Below are positions 15,423 through 24,420 of a stretch of DNA of 64,000 bases, one piece after another. Below the pieces are notes generated by a model. That model was not told where the DNA came from and ran no database searches. It saw only the letters and a program-made list of their open reading frames with translations. The DNA comes from DASQUK01 sp963813485 (GTDB taxonomy: Bacteria; Actinomycetota; Acidimicrobiia; Acidimicrobiales; VFJN01), in the NCBI GenBank assembly GCA_963813485.1, contig CAWEZE010000006.1, positions 1-64,000 on the forward strand, read 5' to 3'. The stretch's first letter is position 1, and each line of letters opens with the position of its first letter. The translations under genes and the position numbers were made by a program.

Positions 15423-18186
15423 ATGAGGTGTTTGGTCACCCGCCTGATCCGCACCTTGTCCGACAAGATGGACGCCCGCGTCGCCTCCTGGCGCGTGCGG
15501 GCGCGCGCCGCGCTCGGCACCCTGAGCTCGGTGCCCTGGCGGCGGGCACCCTGGCTGCTGTGGCGTCGGCCGGCCGTGCTGGCAGCCACAGCGGGTGCGT
15601 GCGCAGTGTTGGCAGCATCGTTGGCAGCGGTTCCGATGTTCCTCTCGTCGGCCGGGACCGAGGCGGTTGCCGTGCAGGCCGCCGAGCGCTGCCCACGGGA
15701 CACAGGCGCGACGTATCTCATCCCGCCCCGGAGCGGGTCGTTGTTGGGCGCGCCGGATCCCTTTACGCCGCTCGCCGACACGCTCGACCCGTCGACCCAG
15801 TGGGGCCGGCTGGAGACGTCGCTGGAGGGCCCTGACCCATCGCGACAGATGGAAGTCGTCGTCCTCTTCCGTGACCGGGTGCTCGACCACGTCGACATCG
15901 TCGAGAGCTCGGGCCGGCCCGGGGTGTGGGTGAGCGACCGCGCGGTGGAAATGACGGGTGCCGACGGGAGCGACGCCAGCGCCATGCTCGGCGGCGTACC
16001 CATGCCCATCGCAGGCATCTACCGCGACATGGCGGCGGGCACCATACCCGACCCGTATTGGTGTGCCCATGCGTCAGACCTCATCCTGCAGGGACCGGAC
16101 CTAGCGCCACCGCCACCGGTCGTCATCGCCGACAGGGAGACCTTCTTCAGCCTCGAGGGCTTGCTTGCCTCGGCCGACGTCGAGGCGGCGTGGGAGGCAC
16201 CGCTCCGAAGCGATGTCACCGTCGCCGAGGTGCGCACCCTCGTCGAGGAGGCTGGCTTGCGACGGCGACGCGGCGTCCGGACTTGCGTGGTGCGCTGGGG
16301 GCCGACCCACCGTCCGCAGCGACCCGGTCCCGCGCGCGACGCTGGACGACCGACGGATCGAAGCACCGGATGCTGCGACCTTCGTCGAACGCTATTTCGG
16401 GTCGTCGCTGCCCTTCGTTGCCGATCGCGCCCGCGCCATCCAGACGGCCGTGGGAGGTGGCGTCTGGCCGGTGGCGGCGCTCGCGGCGCTGGCGGGTGGC
16501 GGGCTCGTGGCGGCAACGGCACTGCTCTGGTCCGACCGACGCAAACGCGAGGTCGTTCTCCTGACTGTGCGCGGGGTGTCACCGGCCGCGATGGCCTTGA
16601 AGGCGGTGCTCGAGCTGGCAGCCGCGCTCGTACTCGGCAGCGCGGTAGGTGTGGTGCTCGCCTTCGGGCTGGTGATGTGGCTCGGCCCCTCGTCGACGCT
16701 GGAGCCCGCCGCCATCATGCGAGGGGCGTGGGTGGGTGCGGCCGCCTTGCTGATGTCAGCACTGGTCGTCGCTTCCGTCGTCGCCGTCCGGGCCCGGGCC
16801 GGCCATGTCCAGGGCAGTCCGCGCACCTGGCTGCGTGTCGTCCCCTGGGAGGTCGTCCTCGGGTTGGCGACAGCGCTGTCGTTGGTGCGGTTGGGTGAGT
16901 GGGGCGCGCCCGTGAGCCGCGGTGCACAGGTCAGCCGAGTGGACGTCGTCGGCCTGATGTTCCCGGTGTTGCTCCTGACGACGGTGGTGGCGGTCGTTGC
17001 TCGTCTCCTGGTACTCGCGCTCCGCCCACTGCGTGCCCTCACCCGGGACTGGCCGACGTCGATGTTCCTCGCCGTTCGCCGCGTCGCCCGTTATCGGGGC
17101 GCGGTGATCTCGCTGGTGGCGGCGTCGGCGGTAGCGGCGGGCGTCCTCGGCTACGCCGCCACGATCCACCGCTCGATGGATGCCACGTTGCACGCCAAGG
17201 CCCGCACCTTCCTGGGCAGCGACGTCGCCGTCCGGGTTCCGCAGGACGAGCAGATCCCACCAACACTGGCGGGACGGTCGACCGGGGTCGACGTCTACCG
17301 CACCGGCTGGGTGGACCTCGGTCGCCGCGAGTCGGTGAGCGTGTTCGCGATCGACCCGACGACCTTCGCGCACGCCGCCTTCTGGGATGCCAGCTTGGCG
17401 TCGGCGTCGCTCGAGGAGATCCTCGAGGGACTGGCGGCAACGCCGACGGCGGGACGGGTTCCCGCGCTCGTGGTCGGGATCGACGTTCCAGAGACCGCCG
17501 ACGCAGGGATCGTCACCGCCGGCATCACTCGCTTCGAGATCGAGGAGGTCGCCGAGGCCCAGGCGTTCCCGGGGATGCGGCGGGGCAACCCCGCCATGTT
17601 CGTCGCAGCCAGCGCGCTCGACGATCTCGGCCTGCGCACCTTGGTGCACGAGGTCTGGGTCCGCGGTGAGCGCGCCGACATCCTTGCCACCCTCGACGCT
17701 GCCGGCACGAGCTACGAGGAGACCATCACGGTCGCCCAGGTCGCCGACCGGGTCTCGTTTCTCACCGTGTCGAGCACCTTCGGGTTCATGCAGTCGCTGG
17801 GAGTGGTGGCCTCGGTGCTCGTGGTCGGAGGCGTCGCCGTGTACCTCGACGCTCGCCGCCGAGGCCGAGTGCTCACCTACGCGTTCGCCCGGCGCATGGG
17901 GCTCACGCGACGCCAGCACCGCCGGGCACTCCTGGCCGAGGTGGTGGCGGGCGTGGTCGTCGGCTGCTGGCTGGGGTTGGTCGTCGCCCTGGTCGGCGCG
18001 GGTGTGGCGCACGAGCGCATCGACCCGGTCCCCTCGTTCCGACCCGACCCGCTCCTGCGGCCCGCCACCGGGATGATGGTCGGGCTGGGTCTCGCTGCGC
18101 TGATCGTGGCGTGGATCGCGGCGGCGGTCGCGCAGCGGGCGGCCGACCGCGACGATCCGGTGGAGGTGCTCCGTGCCGGGACCTGA
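15423..18186 (+). pseudogene. ABC transporter permease, FtsX/MacB-like, frameshifted
   Basis: Read with one base removed this is a membrane protein of about 920 residues. It has an N-terminal TM helix (RRPAVLAATAGACAVLAASLAAVPMF), a large extracytoplasmic domain, and two FtsX-like blocks of TM helices (from AALAALAGGGLVAATALLW, and the last near LGLAALIVAWIAAAVAQRAA). The frame shifts at 16254-16255: deleting one G in GCTGGCTTG joins TLVEEA to ACDGDAASGLAW. Total length fits a single +1 base. The two ATPase genes follow with overlaps (18173, 18874), so the three form one exporter of the lipoprotein/peptide type. The lesion may be a sequencing error. Confidence 0.78.
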
Positions 18187-18877
18187 CCTCGTCGTGGCTG
18201 CGGCCCAGCCGTCCGGCGTGGTGGCGCGCTGCCATGCGCTCGAGGTGGAGTACCGAATGGCATCGGGCGCCGTGCCGGCTCTGCGCAACGTCGACGCTTC
18301 GTTCGACCGGGCGCAGCTCTCGGTCATCACCGGGCCGTCCGGATCGGGCAAGTCTTCGCTACTGAGCGTCCTCGCCGGGCTCCAGCGGCCTCGCGCCGGC
18401 TATGTCGAGATCGACGGAACCGACGTCACCCGGTTGCCGAGCCGGCAGCGACGCTGGTTGCGCCGGCGCAGGCTCGGCATCGTCCTCCAGGATCCAGCCG
18501 ACAACCTCGTCGCCTACCTCCACGCCGATGAGCAGGTCGAGCTGGCGGCTCGCCTGCGAGGCGCTGACGTGGCTCAGGCTTCGGTCCTGCTCGATGCCGT
18601 CGACCTCGCCGGCCGCCATCAGTGCCTCCCGGCGGAGCTGTCGGGTGGGGAGCAGCAGCGCGTGGCCTTCGCCGCTGCGGCGATCGGCCCGCCCACCCTG
18701 CTGCTCGCCGACGAGCCGACGGCCGAGCTCGATGTCGCCGCGGCTGCGTCGGTGGTCAGAGTCATGCGCGAGCTGGTCGACCGGGGGGTCACCCTGGTCG
18801 TCGCCTCCCACGACGCCGCGGTGGTGGCCGCCGCCGATCACGTGCTGCGGCTGCGAGATGGTCGGGTGGCGTCGTGA
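18173..18877 (+). CDS. ABC transporter ATP-binding protein
   Basis: A 234-residue cytoplasmic ATPase energising the preceding permease. Walker A GPSGSGKSS, Q-loop VLQDPADNLVAYL, signature LSGGEQQRVAFA, Walker B LLLADEPTAELD and the switch His in VVASHDAAVV are all present, so it should hydrolyse ATP. The GTG start at 18173 overlaps the permease gene by 14 bp and the end overlaps the next ATPase by 4 bp (GTGA). Similarity to the LolD/MacB class fits a FtsX-type permease partner. Substrate unknown. Confidence 0.9.
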   Translation: MPGPDLVVAAAQPSGVVARCHALEVEYRMASGAVPALRNVDASFDRAQLSVITGPSGSGKSSLLSVLAGLQRPRAGYVEIDGTDVTRLPSRQRRWLRRRRLGIVLQDPADNLVAYLHADEQVELAARLRGADVAQASVLLDAVDLAGRHQCLPAELSGGEQQRVAFAAAAIGPPTLLLADEPTAELDVAAAASVVRVMRELVDRGVTLVVASHDAAVVAAADHVLRLRDGRVAS

Positions 18878-19566
18878 CCGTCTTCGACATCGGGCCGGTC
18901 CCCACGTCCGCTGCCGGAACCGTGCTCGCGTTGACGGGAGTTGCGAAGTCGTTCGTGACGCCGGCCGGGTCGCAGCCCGTGCTGGACGGCGTCGATCTCG
19001 CCGTCGGGCCAGGCGAGGTCCTCGCCATCGCCGGCCGCTCGGGATCGGGCAAGACCACGCTGCTCATGATCAGTGCCGGCTGGGAGCAACCCGACTCCGG
19101 GTCGGTCGTGTTCCACCGCGGCCCGACCGATCCGGCGCAACGCAGCTGGAGCGAGCTGGCGATCCTACCCCAGTCGCTTGGCCTGCTCGACGAACTGACC
19201 GTCGCCGAGAACGTCACGCTGCCGTTGCGCCTCGACCCGGAAGCGTCTGGCAACGACGCCTCCGAGCTGATGGCCCGTCTCGGCATCGAGCACCTGAGCG
19301 ATCGCTTCCCGGGCGAGGTCTCGCTGGGCGAGCAGCAACGGGCTGCGCTCGCCCGAGCGGCAGTCGTCCAGCCCCAGGTACTGCTGGCCGACGAGCCGGT
19401 CTCGCACCAGAACCACGAGTGGGCCGAGGGCATGATGATCACCTTCGGGCTGCTCGCCAACCAGGGAACAGCGTGCGTGCTGGCCACCCACAACGAAATC
19501 GCCTTCGAGTGCGCCGACCGCGTTCTCGAGCTGAGCGGAGGCCGCCTGCAACCCCGGGCCGACTAG
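18874..19566 (+). CDS. ABC transporter ATP-binding protein (second)
   Basis: A 230-residue LolD/MacB-type ATPase, coupled to the preceding one by a GTGA overlap. Walker A AGRSGSGKTT, Q-loop ILPQSLGLLDELTV, signature VSLGEQQRAALARA (LSGGQ altered to VSLGEQQ), Walker B VLLADEPVSHQN and switch His in LATHNEIAF are visible. The D-loop SHQN differs from the usual SALD, as in some relatives of this group. Two different ATPases beside one double-length permease suggest a heterodimeric motor. The following gene is a secreted protease, possibly but not necessarily connected. Confidence 0.9.
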   Translation: MTVFDIGPVPTSAAGTVLALTGVAKSFVTPAGSQPVLDGVDLAVGPGEVLAIAGRSGSGKTTLLMISAGWEQPDSGSVVFHRGPTDPAQRSWSELAILPQSLGLLDELTVAENVTLPLRLDPEASGNDASELMARLGIEHLSDRFPGEVSLGEQQRAALARAAVVQPQVLLADEPVSHQNHEWAEGMMITFGLLANQGTACVLATHNEIAFECADRVLELSGGRLQPRAD

Positions 19567-19629
19567 CCAGGTAGCATCTCTTCACTTTGGGCTGAGCGCG
19601 CAGATTTGATGGGGTGCCGAGGAGGTCGC

Positions 19630-20445
19630 ATGCGCATCCGTTCACGTCTGGTCGCGACCGCGGTGGCCGGTGCCCTGTTCTCCGTGTCGACGGTGGCAAC
19701 GGTTTCGCCCGCTCGAGCCATCCATCGCGGCCACGACGCCCGTATCAGCTCCTACCCGTTCATGGTGTCGCTGCGCCTGGCCGCCACGCCGGACAGCCCC
19801 CGCTGCGGTGGCACGCTCATCGAGGCCGACGTCGTCCTGACGGCGGCGCACTGCGTCGCCGCTGTCCCGCAGGGCGGGATCGTGGCCGTGGTGGGCGCGG
19901 ACATGCCGGACTGGCGCAGAGCCCCGCGGGTCGACACGCTGGCTCATGCCATCCCCGAGACGTTCGACCTGAGCGTGGACAACCGTGATGACATTGCGGT
20001 CCTGCGTCTCGCCACCCCGCAGTCCACCCCCACTGTCGAGCTGGCCACGGCCGAACCGGGGGTCCGCGACCACGTGGCGACCGCTGGTTGGGGCTGCACC
20101 AACGCTCCGCCGGTATGCGAGGTGATGGCGACCAGCCTGCAGTCCAGCCGCCAAGCGGTGCTCGACGAGGTGGCGTCCTGTGGCACGGACGTGTTCTGGA
20201 CCCGGCCGCTGTACTTCGCGCCGACGACGATTTGCACGGAGGGCGTCAAGGCCAGGTCGACGATCAACCGTGGGGACTCGGGTGGCCCGCTGCTCGTCGG
20301 TGGCCGGTGTGGTGTTGGCTTCCGGCAGGTCGGAGTCACCTCGCTGGGCTCGGACAGCAGGACCAAGCTCTACGCCGGGTTCACCTCGATCCCGGTGGAG
20401 GCCGACTGGATCGGCGGGGCGATCAAATCATTGCGGAGCTCCTGA
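19630..20445 (+). CDS. Secreted trypsin-like serine protease (S1 family)
   Basis: A 271-residue exported protease. The ATG at 19630 follows GGAGG at 19621-19625 and gives a clean Sec signal peptide (MRIRSRLVATAVAGALFSVSTVATVSPARA). The catalytic triad is complete: His in TAAHC, Asp in NRDDIAVL and Ser in NRGDSGGPLL. Cysteine spacing (CGGTLIEADVV, AGWGCTNAPPVC, CGTD, ICTEG, GRCGVG) implies several disulfides. The mature N-terminus lacks the usual IVGG but has an IHRGHDARISSYPFMVSLR-like equivalent. It acts outside the cell or in the wall zone. It lies 63 bp after the ABC operon. Confidence 0.88.
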   Translation: MRIRSRLVATAVAGALFSVSTVATVSPARAIHRGHDARISSYPFMVSLRLAATPDSPRCGGTLIEADVVLTAAHCVAAVPQGGIVAVVGADMPDWRRAPRVDTLAHAIPETFDLSVDNRDDIAVLRLATPQSTPTVELATAEPGVRDHVATAGWGCTNAPPVCEVMATSLQSSRQAVLDEVASCGTDVFWTRPLYFAPTTICTEGVKARSTINRGDSGGPLLVGGRCGVGFRQVGVTSLGSDSRTKLYAGFTSIPVEADWIGGAIKSLRSS

Positions 20446-20612
20446 ACGAAAGCGACGGTCGCGTCGGCAGAGAAGACCATCGGGACGCTGCCGTGGTAGG
20501 CGAACTCCAGGCGGACCCACGGTGGGTGAACCGAGCATCGCAGCGCGGTTCAGGCGCAAACCGAGCTGTCACCTCCCCCTCGGTGCCTCCCCGCGCTCGT
20601 TCCGCGCACAGG

Positions 20613-20890
20613 TCATGCGTCGAGCCAGGCGGTCATCAGAGGGCTGCGGTCTGGCCGGTCGATGTGGATGATCCCGTCGGGTGGATGCCCGGCAGCTGTC
20701 AGGTCGTCGAACAGCCGGCGTGGCAGCCGGCCCGCGTCGGTGTACGAGCTGATGATCAGCCGGCCCACCGGGGCCACGAAGTCGCGCAGGAGCCTGGTCA
20801 CGAGAACGTCGAGTCGGCCAGGAGGGACCACATCGTCGGGAGCCGTGACGTAGTGGAACCGAGTCGGAGGTGTCCACGACATCACCGATC
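20613..20890 (-). pseudogene. C-terminal fragment of a class I SAM-dependent methyltransferase
   Basis: About 90 residues reading SWTPPTRFHYVTAPDDVVPPGRLDVLVTRLLRDFVAPVGRLIISSY...AWLDA match the second half of a small Rossmann-fold methyltransferase, where W-TPP-RFDYV precedes a VxPG-R helix and GGRLIxSSY is strand 5. The glycine-rich SAM-binding motif and everything before it are absent, and upstream translation looks random. I therefore call it a remnant. A strand-matched frame further left (about 20460-20540) has a coding-like VRLEFAYHGSVPMVF reading that may be another scrap. Confidence 0.45.
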
Positions 20891-21032
20891 CGGTCCGTCG
20901 CGCATCGGGGCAGTGACGGCGCTCTCCAGCCGCCTGCAATGTCTCGATCGTCACCACGTGAGCCCTCGGCAATGTGCGCAGGGACGTTGGGAACTCGCAC
21001 GTCGTCGTCCATCGGCGGCGAGGTGCTGGCGC

Positions 21033-21491
21033 TCAGTCGTGCTCGACCAGCCTGGCGAGCTTCTCGATGGACATGCTCCAGCCAAGCTCGTTGTCCGAGG
21101 GCGACACCCCCGGGGGCAGGTTCTCGTGCATGCCGACGAGGTCGGTGCCACCCTCCGTATCCGCGAGCCTGTAGGTGATCGTCATCTCGCCCTGCATCTC
21201 GCGGTCATCGGTCTCGAACTCGACGGCCTGGACGACCTCGGTGTCGGGCACCAGCCGCACGAACCGGCCGTGGAACGAGTCGGTCTGAGCACTCGTCTTG
21301 CCGGCGGTCGTGGGTAGGTCGTAGGACAACGAGATGCGGAACGCGCCACCCTCGCGTGCGTCGAACGAGTGCACGCGGCTCGTCATCCCATCGGGCACCA
21401 TCCATTGCTGGACGGCCGTGGGGTCGAGCAAGGTGCGGTAGACGCGGGCGCGCGGGGCGCGGATGTAGCGGGTTACGCGCGTCGTGGTCAC
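21033..21491 (-). CDS. SRPBCC (AHSA1/START-like) domain protein
   Basis: A 152-residue soluble protein starting at GTG 21491 (VTTTRVTRYIRAPRARVYRTLLDP), chosen because the fold begins there. Features of the hot-dog-like lipid-binding SRPBCC fold: IRAPRARVYRTLLDPTAVQQWMVPDGM, the beta-sheet REGGAFRISLSYDL, and the C-terminal helix GWSMSIEKLARLVEHD. Members bind hydrophobic ligands or act as chaperone co-factors. It is monocistronic by eye; the next gene on the strand is 110 bp upstream. Confidence 0.8.
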   Translation of the reverse strand: MTTTRVTRYIRAPRARVYRTLLDPTAVQQWMVPDGMTSRVHSFDAREGGAFRISLSYDLPTTAGKTSAQTDSFHGRFVRLVPDTEVVQAVEFETDDREMQGEMTITYRLADTEGGTDLVGMHENLPPGVSPSDNELGWSMSIEKLARLVEHD

Positions 21492-21602
21492 AGGTCGACG
21501 ATAGGGGCGGTCGCCCGGCAGCGGCGCCGTGGGAGCCGCTACTGCCAGCTCAGGGGCGGGCGACGATATCCAGGGCATCACCATGGGTCGCCCAGTCGTC
21601 GG

Positions 21603-21857
21603 CTATGTCAGCGCCGCCTCGATGCGTTCCAGGAGCGCGTCGCGCTCCTCTGCCGTCTCCACGCGGAAGCGGCTGAATTCGGACCCGAGCCGCAAGTCGG
21701 CGTGCAGCCCGGACGGGTCCTCGTGGAAGTGCAGGAACGCCTTCGACCGCACGTAGAAGACCCCGCGCGTCTTCTCGATGAGCCCGGGGACGGCCCGCAG
21801 ACGCCCTAGGAAGGGCTCCAGCTGGTCGAGCGCTTGGGCACGTGCATGGCGCACCAC
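21603..21857 (-). CDS. Conserved hypothetical protein (84 aa)
   Basis: A small basic-to-neutral soluble protein reading MVRHARAQALDQLEPFLGRLRAVPGLIEKTRGVFYVRSKAFLHFHEDPSGLHADLRLG...ALLERIEAALT. The pattern (two helices, GVFYVRSKAFLHFHED strand pair, C-terminal helix) looks like a compact alpha/beta fold seen in many actinobacteria without assigned role. It has no membrane helix or signal peptide. It lies 31 bp downstream of the end of the thioesterase gene on the same strand and may be cotranscribed. Confidence 0.65.
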   Translation of the reverse strand: MVRHARAQALDQLEPFLGRLRAVPGLIEKTRGVFYVRSKAFLHFHEDPSGLHADLRLGSEFSRFRVETAEERDALLERIEAALT

Positions 21858-21888
21858 CTCACACTACGAGGCAGACCCCTGCCGGTCG

Positions 21889-22729
21889 TCACCCGACTGA
21901 AGCGGGCAGGCGCCGGTACAGGCATTGCCCGCCGCCGGATGCGTGGAGCCGGCCGCCTGTGGACCAGACCCGGGCGTTCCAGCCGAAGAGCCCGCCGGTC
22001 GAGAGCGGCGCGGCGCCGTCGCACAACAGCCAGTCCCGGCCCGAGGTGGGACGGTGGAAGGCCACGTTCAGGTCGAGGGTCGGCGCCGTGAACGGGGGCT
22101 GCTTCCACGCGTGCTGGGCGGTGCGCCGACGGCCAGCTCGGCAGGTCGACCAGGATCACGCAGCGGGCGGCGTCGACCCAGGGGTCCTCGAAGGTCGCGG
22201 TCGGCGTGAAGCGCAACCACTCCTGCCACCGGGCTGGCCGGGGGCCGGACGGCGGCCATTCGGCCTCGAACTCGATGGGCTTGGCCTCGAGGTTGTGCCA
22301 GAAGGGGAACGGGGGCTCGGCGTCGTCCGGCAGGAGCTCGCGGACGTCCGGGAGGTGATCGGGATCGGGGACGTCGGGAGGCGACGTCTCGTCGTGCTCC
22401 AGCCCTTCGACGTCACCGGCGCTCCACACCATGGCGTCCAGGATCGGGCGACCCTCCTGGGTCACCTCCACCCGTTGCGACGTCGCGGTCCGGCCGCTCT
22501 TCCGGGTCTCGACCCGCAGGTCGACGAGGCCGAAGCGGGCGACCCCGAGGTAGTGGCACGAGAACGTCGCCGGGCGAGCCTGCTCGGTCGACGCCCCGGC
22601 GGCTCGCAGTGCGCAGGCCGCCACGTAGCCGCCCATCGGACCCCAGATCTCCCAGTCGGCGCTCAGCGTGGCCTCGTAGCACCCATCGCCGCGCGGGTGG
22701 ACCGCGGTGTCGTTCGCCAGATCGCCCAT
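21889..22729 (-). pseudogene. Acyl-CoA thioesterase (TesB-like double hot-dog), frameshifted
   Basis: Starts at ATG 22729 (MGDLANDTAVHPRGDGCYEATLSADWEIWGPMGGYVAACALRAAG) and is about 280 residues once one G is removed from GGG at 22116-22118. This turns HRPARVEAAP into HRQHAWKQPPFTAPTLDLNVAFHRP and continues to GLFGWNARVWSTGGRLHASGGGQCLYRRLP, ending at TGA 21889-21891. Both hot-dog halves are recognisable (GPMGGYVAA N-terminal, LHASGGGQ C-terminal), as in TesB-type enzymes that release free CoA from acyl-CoA. The gene is 841 nt, one more than a multiple of three. Whether the extra base is real is open. Confidence 0.75.
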
Positions 22730-22789
22730 CCGAGCAGCGTGGCCGGGCAAGCGACGTCGCCACAAGCCACTTCCGGCTGGTCGCAAGAG

Positions 22790-23986
22790 TCAGTCGGACA
22801 GTGCCGTGTAGACGCAGGTCCAGAAGTCCTGGATCACGGCGGGCGGGGGGAACGGCCCGGCGAACGCGTCGGTCGTCAGCAGGACGCCTGCCAGGCGCAG
22901 GTCGGGGTCGTTGGCCCAGGAGCTGCCCATGCCGCCGCCCCATCCGTAGCTGCCGATGGGACGGGTCAGGCCGGCACGCCGGACCTGGATGCCGACCCCG
23001 TAGCCCCAGCCTTGTGAGCCGTCGGGGGAGGGGCCGGCCCCGCCCCGGTCGACCCCGAGGTGGTCGGTGGTCATGGCCTCGATCGAGGCGCCGGACAGGA
23101 GGTGGGACCCGTCCGGCAGCCGGCCGCGGGAGAGCAGCATGCGGGCGAAGGCGTGGAGGTCGTCGACAGTCGACACCAGGCCACCGCCACCCGACGGGAA
23201 GGCCGGCGGCTTGGCCCACTGGCCCTGGGGCGCGTCGTAGACGACCCGCTCGCCCGTCTCCGGGTGCCTCGTGTAGCAGCTGCCGAGGCGATCGACATGG
23301 TGCGTCGCGAAGCCGGTGTCGACCATTCCCAGTGGTTCGAACACCCGCTCCTGGAGGAACACGTCGAGGGGCTGACCCGATGCCCGGGCGATCAGCACCC
23401 CGAGCACGTCCGAGCCGGTGTTGTACAGCCAGCGCTCGCCCGGCTGGTAGAGCAGGGGCAACGTGGAGAGGCGGCGCATCCACTCGTCGGGTTCGGGCGG
23501 CACCTGGGGTTCCGGCGGGCCGGCGCCCATGCCTAGCCGGTTCATCGCCTCGAGCAGTGGCTGCGGCCACGGCGCCTCGAAGTCCATGCCGAGCCCGAGC
23601 CGGAAGGTGAGCACGTCCTCCAACGTGATCGGTCGATGGGCCGGGACGGTATCGCCGTCCACCGGCCCCCGCGGGTCGACGAGCACCCGCCGGTTGGCCA
23701 GCTCGGGTAGCAGGTCGTCCACCGGGTCCTCGAGCCGAAGCCGGCACTCCTCGACGAGGACCAGCGCACCGGCGGCGACGATCGGCTTGGTCATCGACGA
23801 GATCCGGAAGATCGAATCGCGGCGGACTGGCTCGCTCTCGCCACGGGTCAGCGTGCCGGCGACACCCACCTCGACGTCGTCGTCGCGCGAGGCGAGCCAG
23901 GCGACGCCACCGACGTTGTCGCGGTCGACGTGGTCGGCCATGACTTCCCGCAGCCGCTGGAGGCGTCCAGGATCGAATCCGCTCAT
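22790..23986 (-). CDS. Serine hydrolase of the beta-lactamase / class C family (EstB-like)
   Basis: A 398-residue enzyme with the penicillin-binding fold. The nucleophile motif S-x-x-K is SSMTKP (about residue 65), the Tyr motif is YNTGSD, and a glycine-rich region near the C-terminus (SYGWGGGMGSSW) replaces KTG, as in esterase-like members. No signal peptide is seen, so it is likely a cytoplasmic esterase or lactonase rather than a secreted beta-lactamase. The frame is intact, the start is ATG, and length is normal for the family. It lies 60 bp upstream of the thioesterase gene on the same strand; both act on acyl esters, so an operon is possible. Confidence 0.85.
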   Translation of the reverse strand: MSGFDPGRLQRLREVMADHVDRDNVGGVAWLASRDDDVEVGVAGTLTRGESEPVRRDSIFRISSMTKPIVAAGALVLVEECRLRLEDPVDDLLPELANRRVLVDPRGPVDGDTVPAHRPITLEDVLTFRLGLGMDFEAPWPQPLLEAMNRLGMGAGPPEPQVPPEPDEWMRRLSTLPLLYQPGERWLYNTGSDVLGVLIARASGQPLDVFLQERVFEPLGMVDTGFATHHVDRLGSCYTRHPETGERVVYDAPQGQWAKPPAFPSGGGGLVSTVDDLHAFARMLLSRGRLPDGSHLLSGASIEAMTTDHLGVDRGGAGPSPDGSQGWGYGVGIQVRRAGLTRPIGSYGWGGGMGSSWANDPDLRLAGVLLTTDAFAGPFPPPAVIQDFWTCVYTALSD

Positions 23987-24076
23987 GCGGACTCAGACGT
24001 CACGATCGCGCCGAACTCATCGGGCGGCCCGCGCGCTCAATTGGACGCCCATCGCGACCCCGACCCGGTCCGCGGG

Positions 24077-24370
24077 CTAGCGACGTCGCCCGTCGAGCCG
24101 GATCGTCCACGGCTCTACAGCGTCGACCACCAGGTGGGTCTCGCTCCACGGGTCGCGCGCCAGCGTGGCGCGCACGGCGTCTTCAGATTCGGCCTCGATC
24201 GCGAGCACCACGCGCTGCTCGTCGGCGAGTGGCCCGCCCAGAACGACGAAGCCACTCGCCACGAGCCCGTCCATGAAGGCCGCGTGCGCTGGCCATCCCA
24301 CTTGCTCCTCCATCGGCAGCGACGGATTCCATTGGGGGCCGGTGCGGCGGAGCACCACGAAGTACGCCAC
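24077..24370 (-). CDS. YCII-related domain protein
   Basis: A 97-residue dimeric ferredoxin-like-fold protein. MAYFVVLRRTGPQWNPSLPMEEQVGWPAHAAFMDGLVASGFVVLGGPLADEQRVVLAIEAESEDAVRATLARDPW shows the family's N-terminal strand, the H-x2-F/M helix and the GGP-L turn. A His near residue 29 and the GGP loop form the usual putative active site. Role unknown; members of this family are small enzymes or scaffold proteins. It is short and apparently complete, between the MMPL and hydrolase genes on the same strand. Confidence 0.8.
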   Translation of the reverse strand: MAYFVVLRRTGPQWNPSLPMEEQVGWPAHAAFMDGLVASGFVVLGGPLADEQRVVLAIEAESEDAVRATLARDPWSETHLVVDAVEPWTIRLDGRRR

Positions 24371-24420
24371 GCCGGCGTTCTAGCGCATGTCGGTGCGTTC
24401 GACCTCCGTTCGGACGCCGA

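Noticed and set aside
20446..20612. A minus-strand coding-like fragment (VRLEFAYHGSVPMVF...) overlapping the protease gene end
   Set aside because: Too short, without a start, and sharing bases with the protease 3' end; mentioned only as possible debris next to the methyltransferase remnant.
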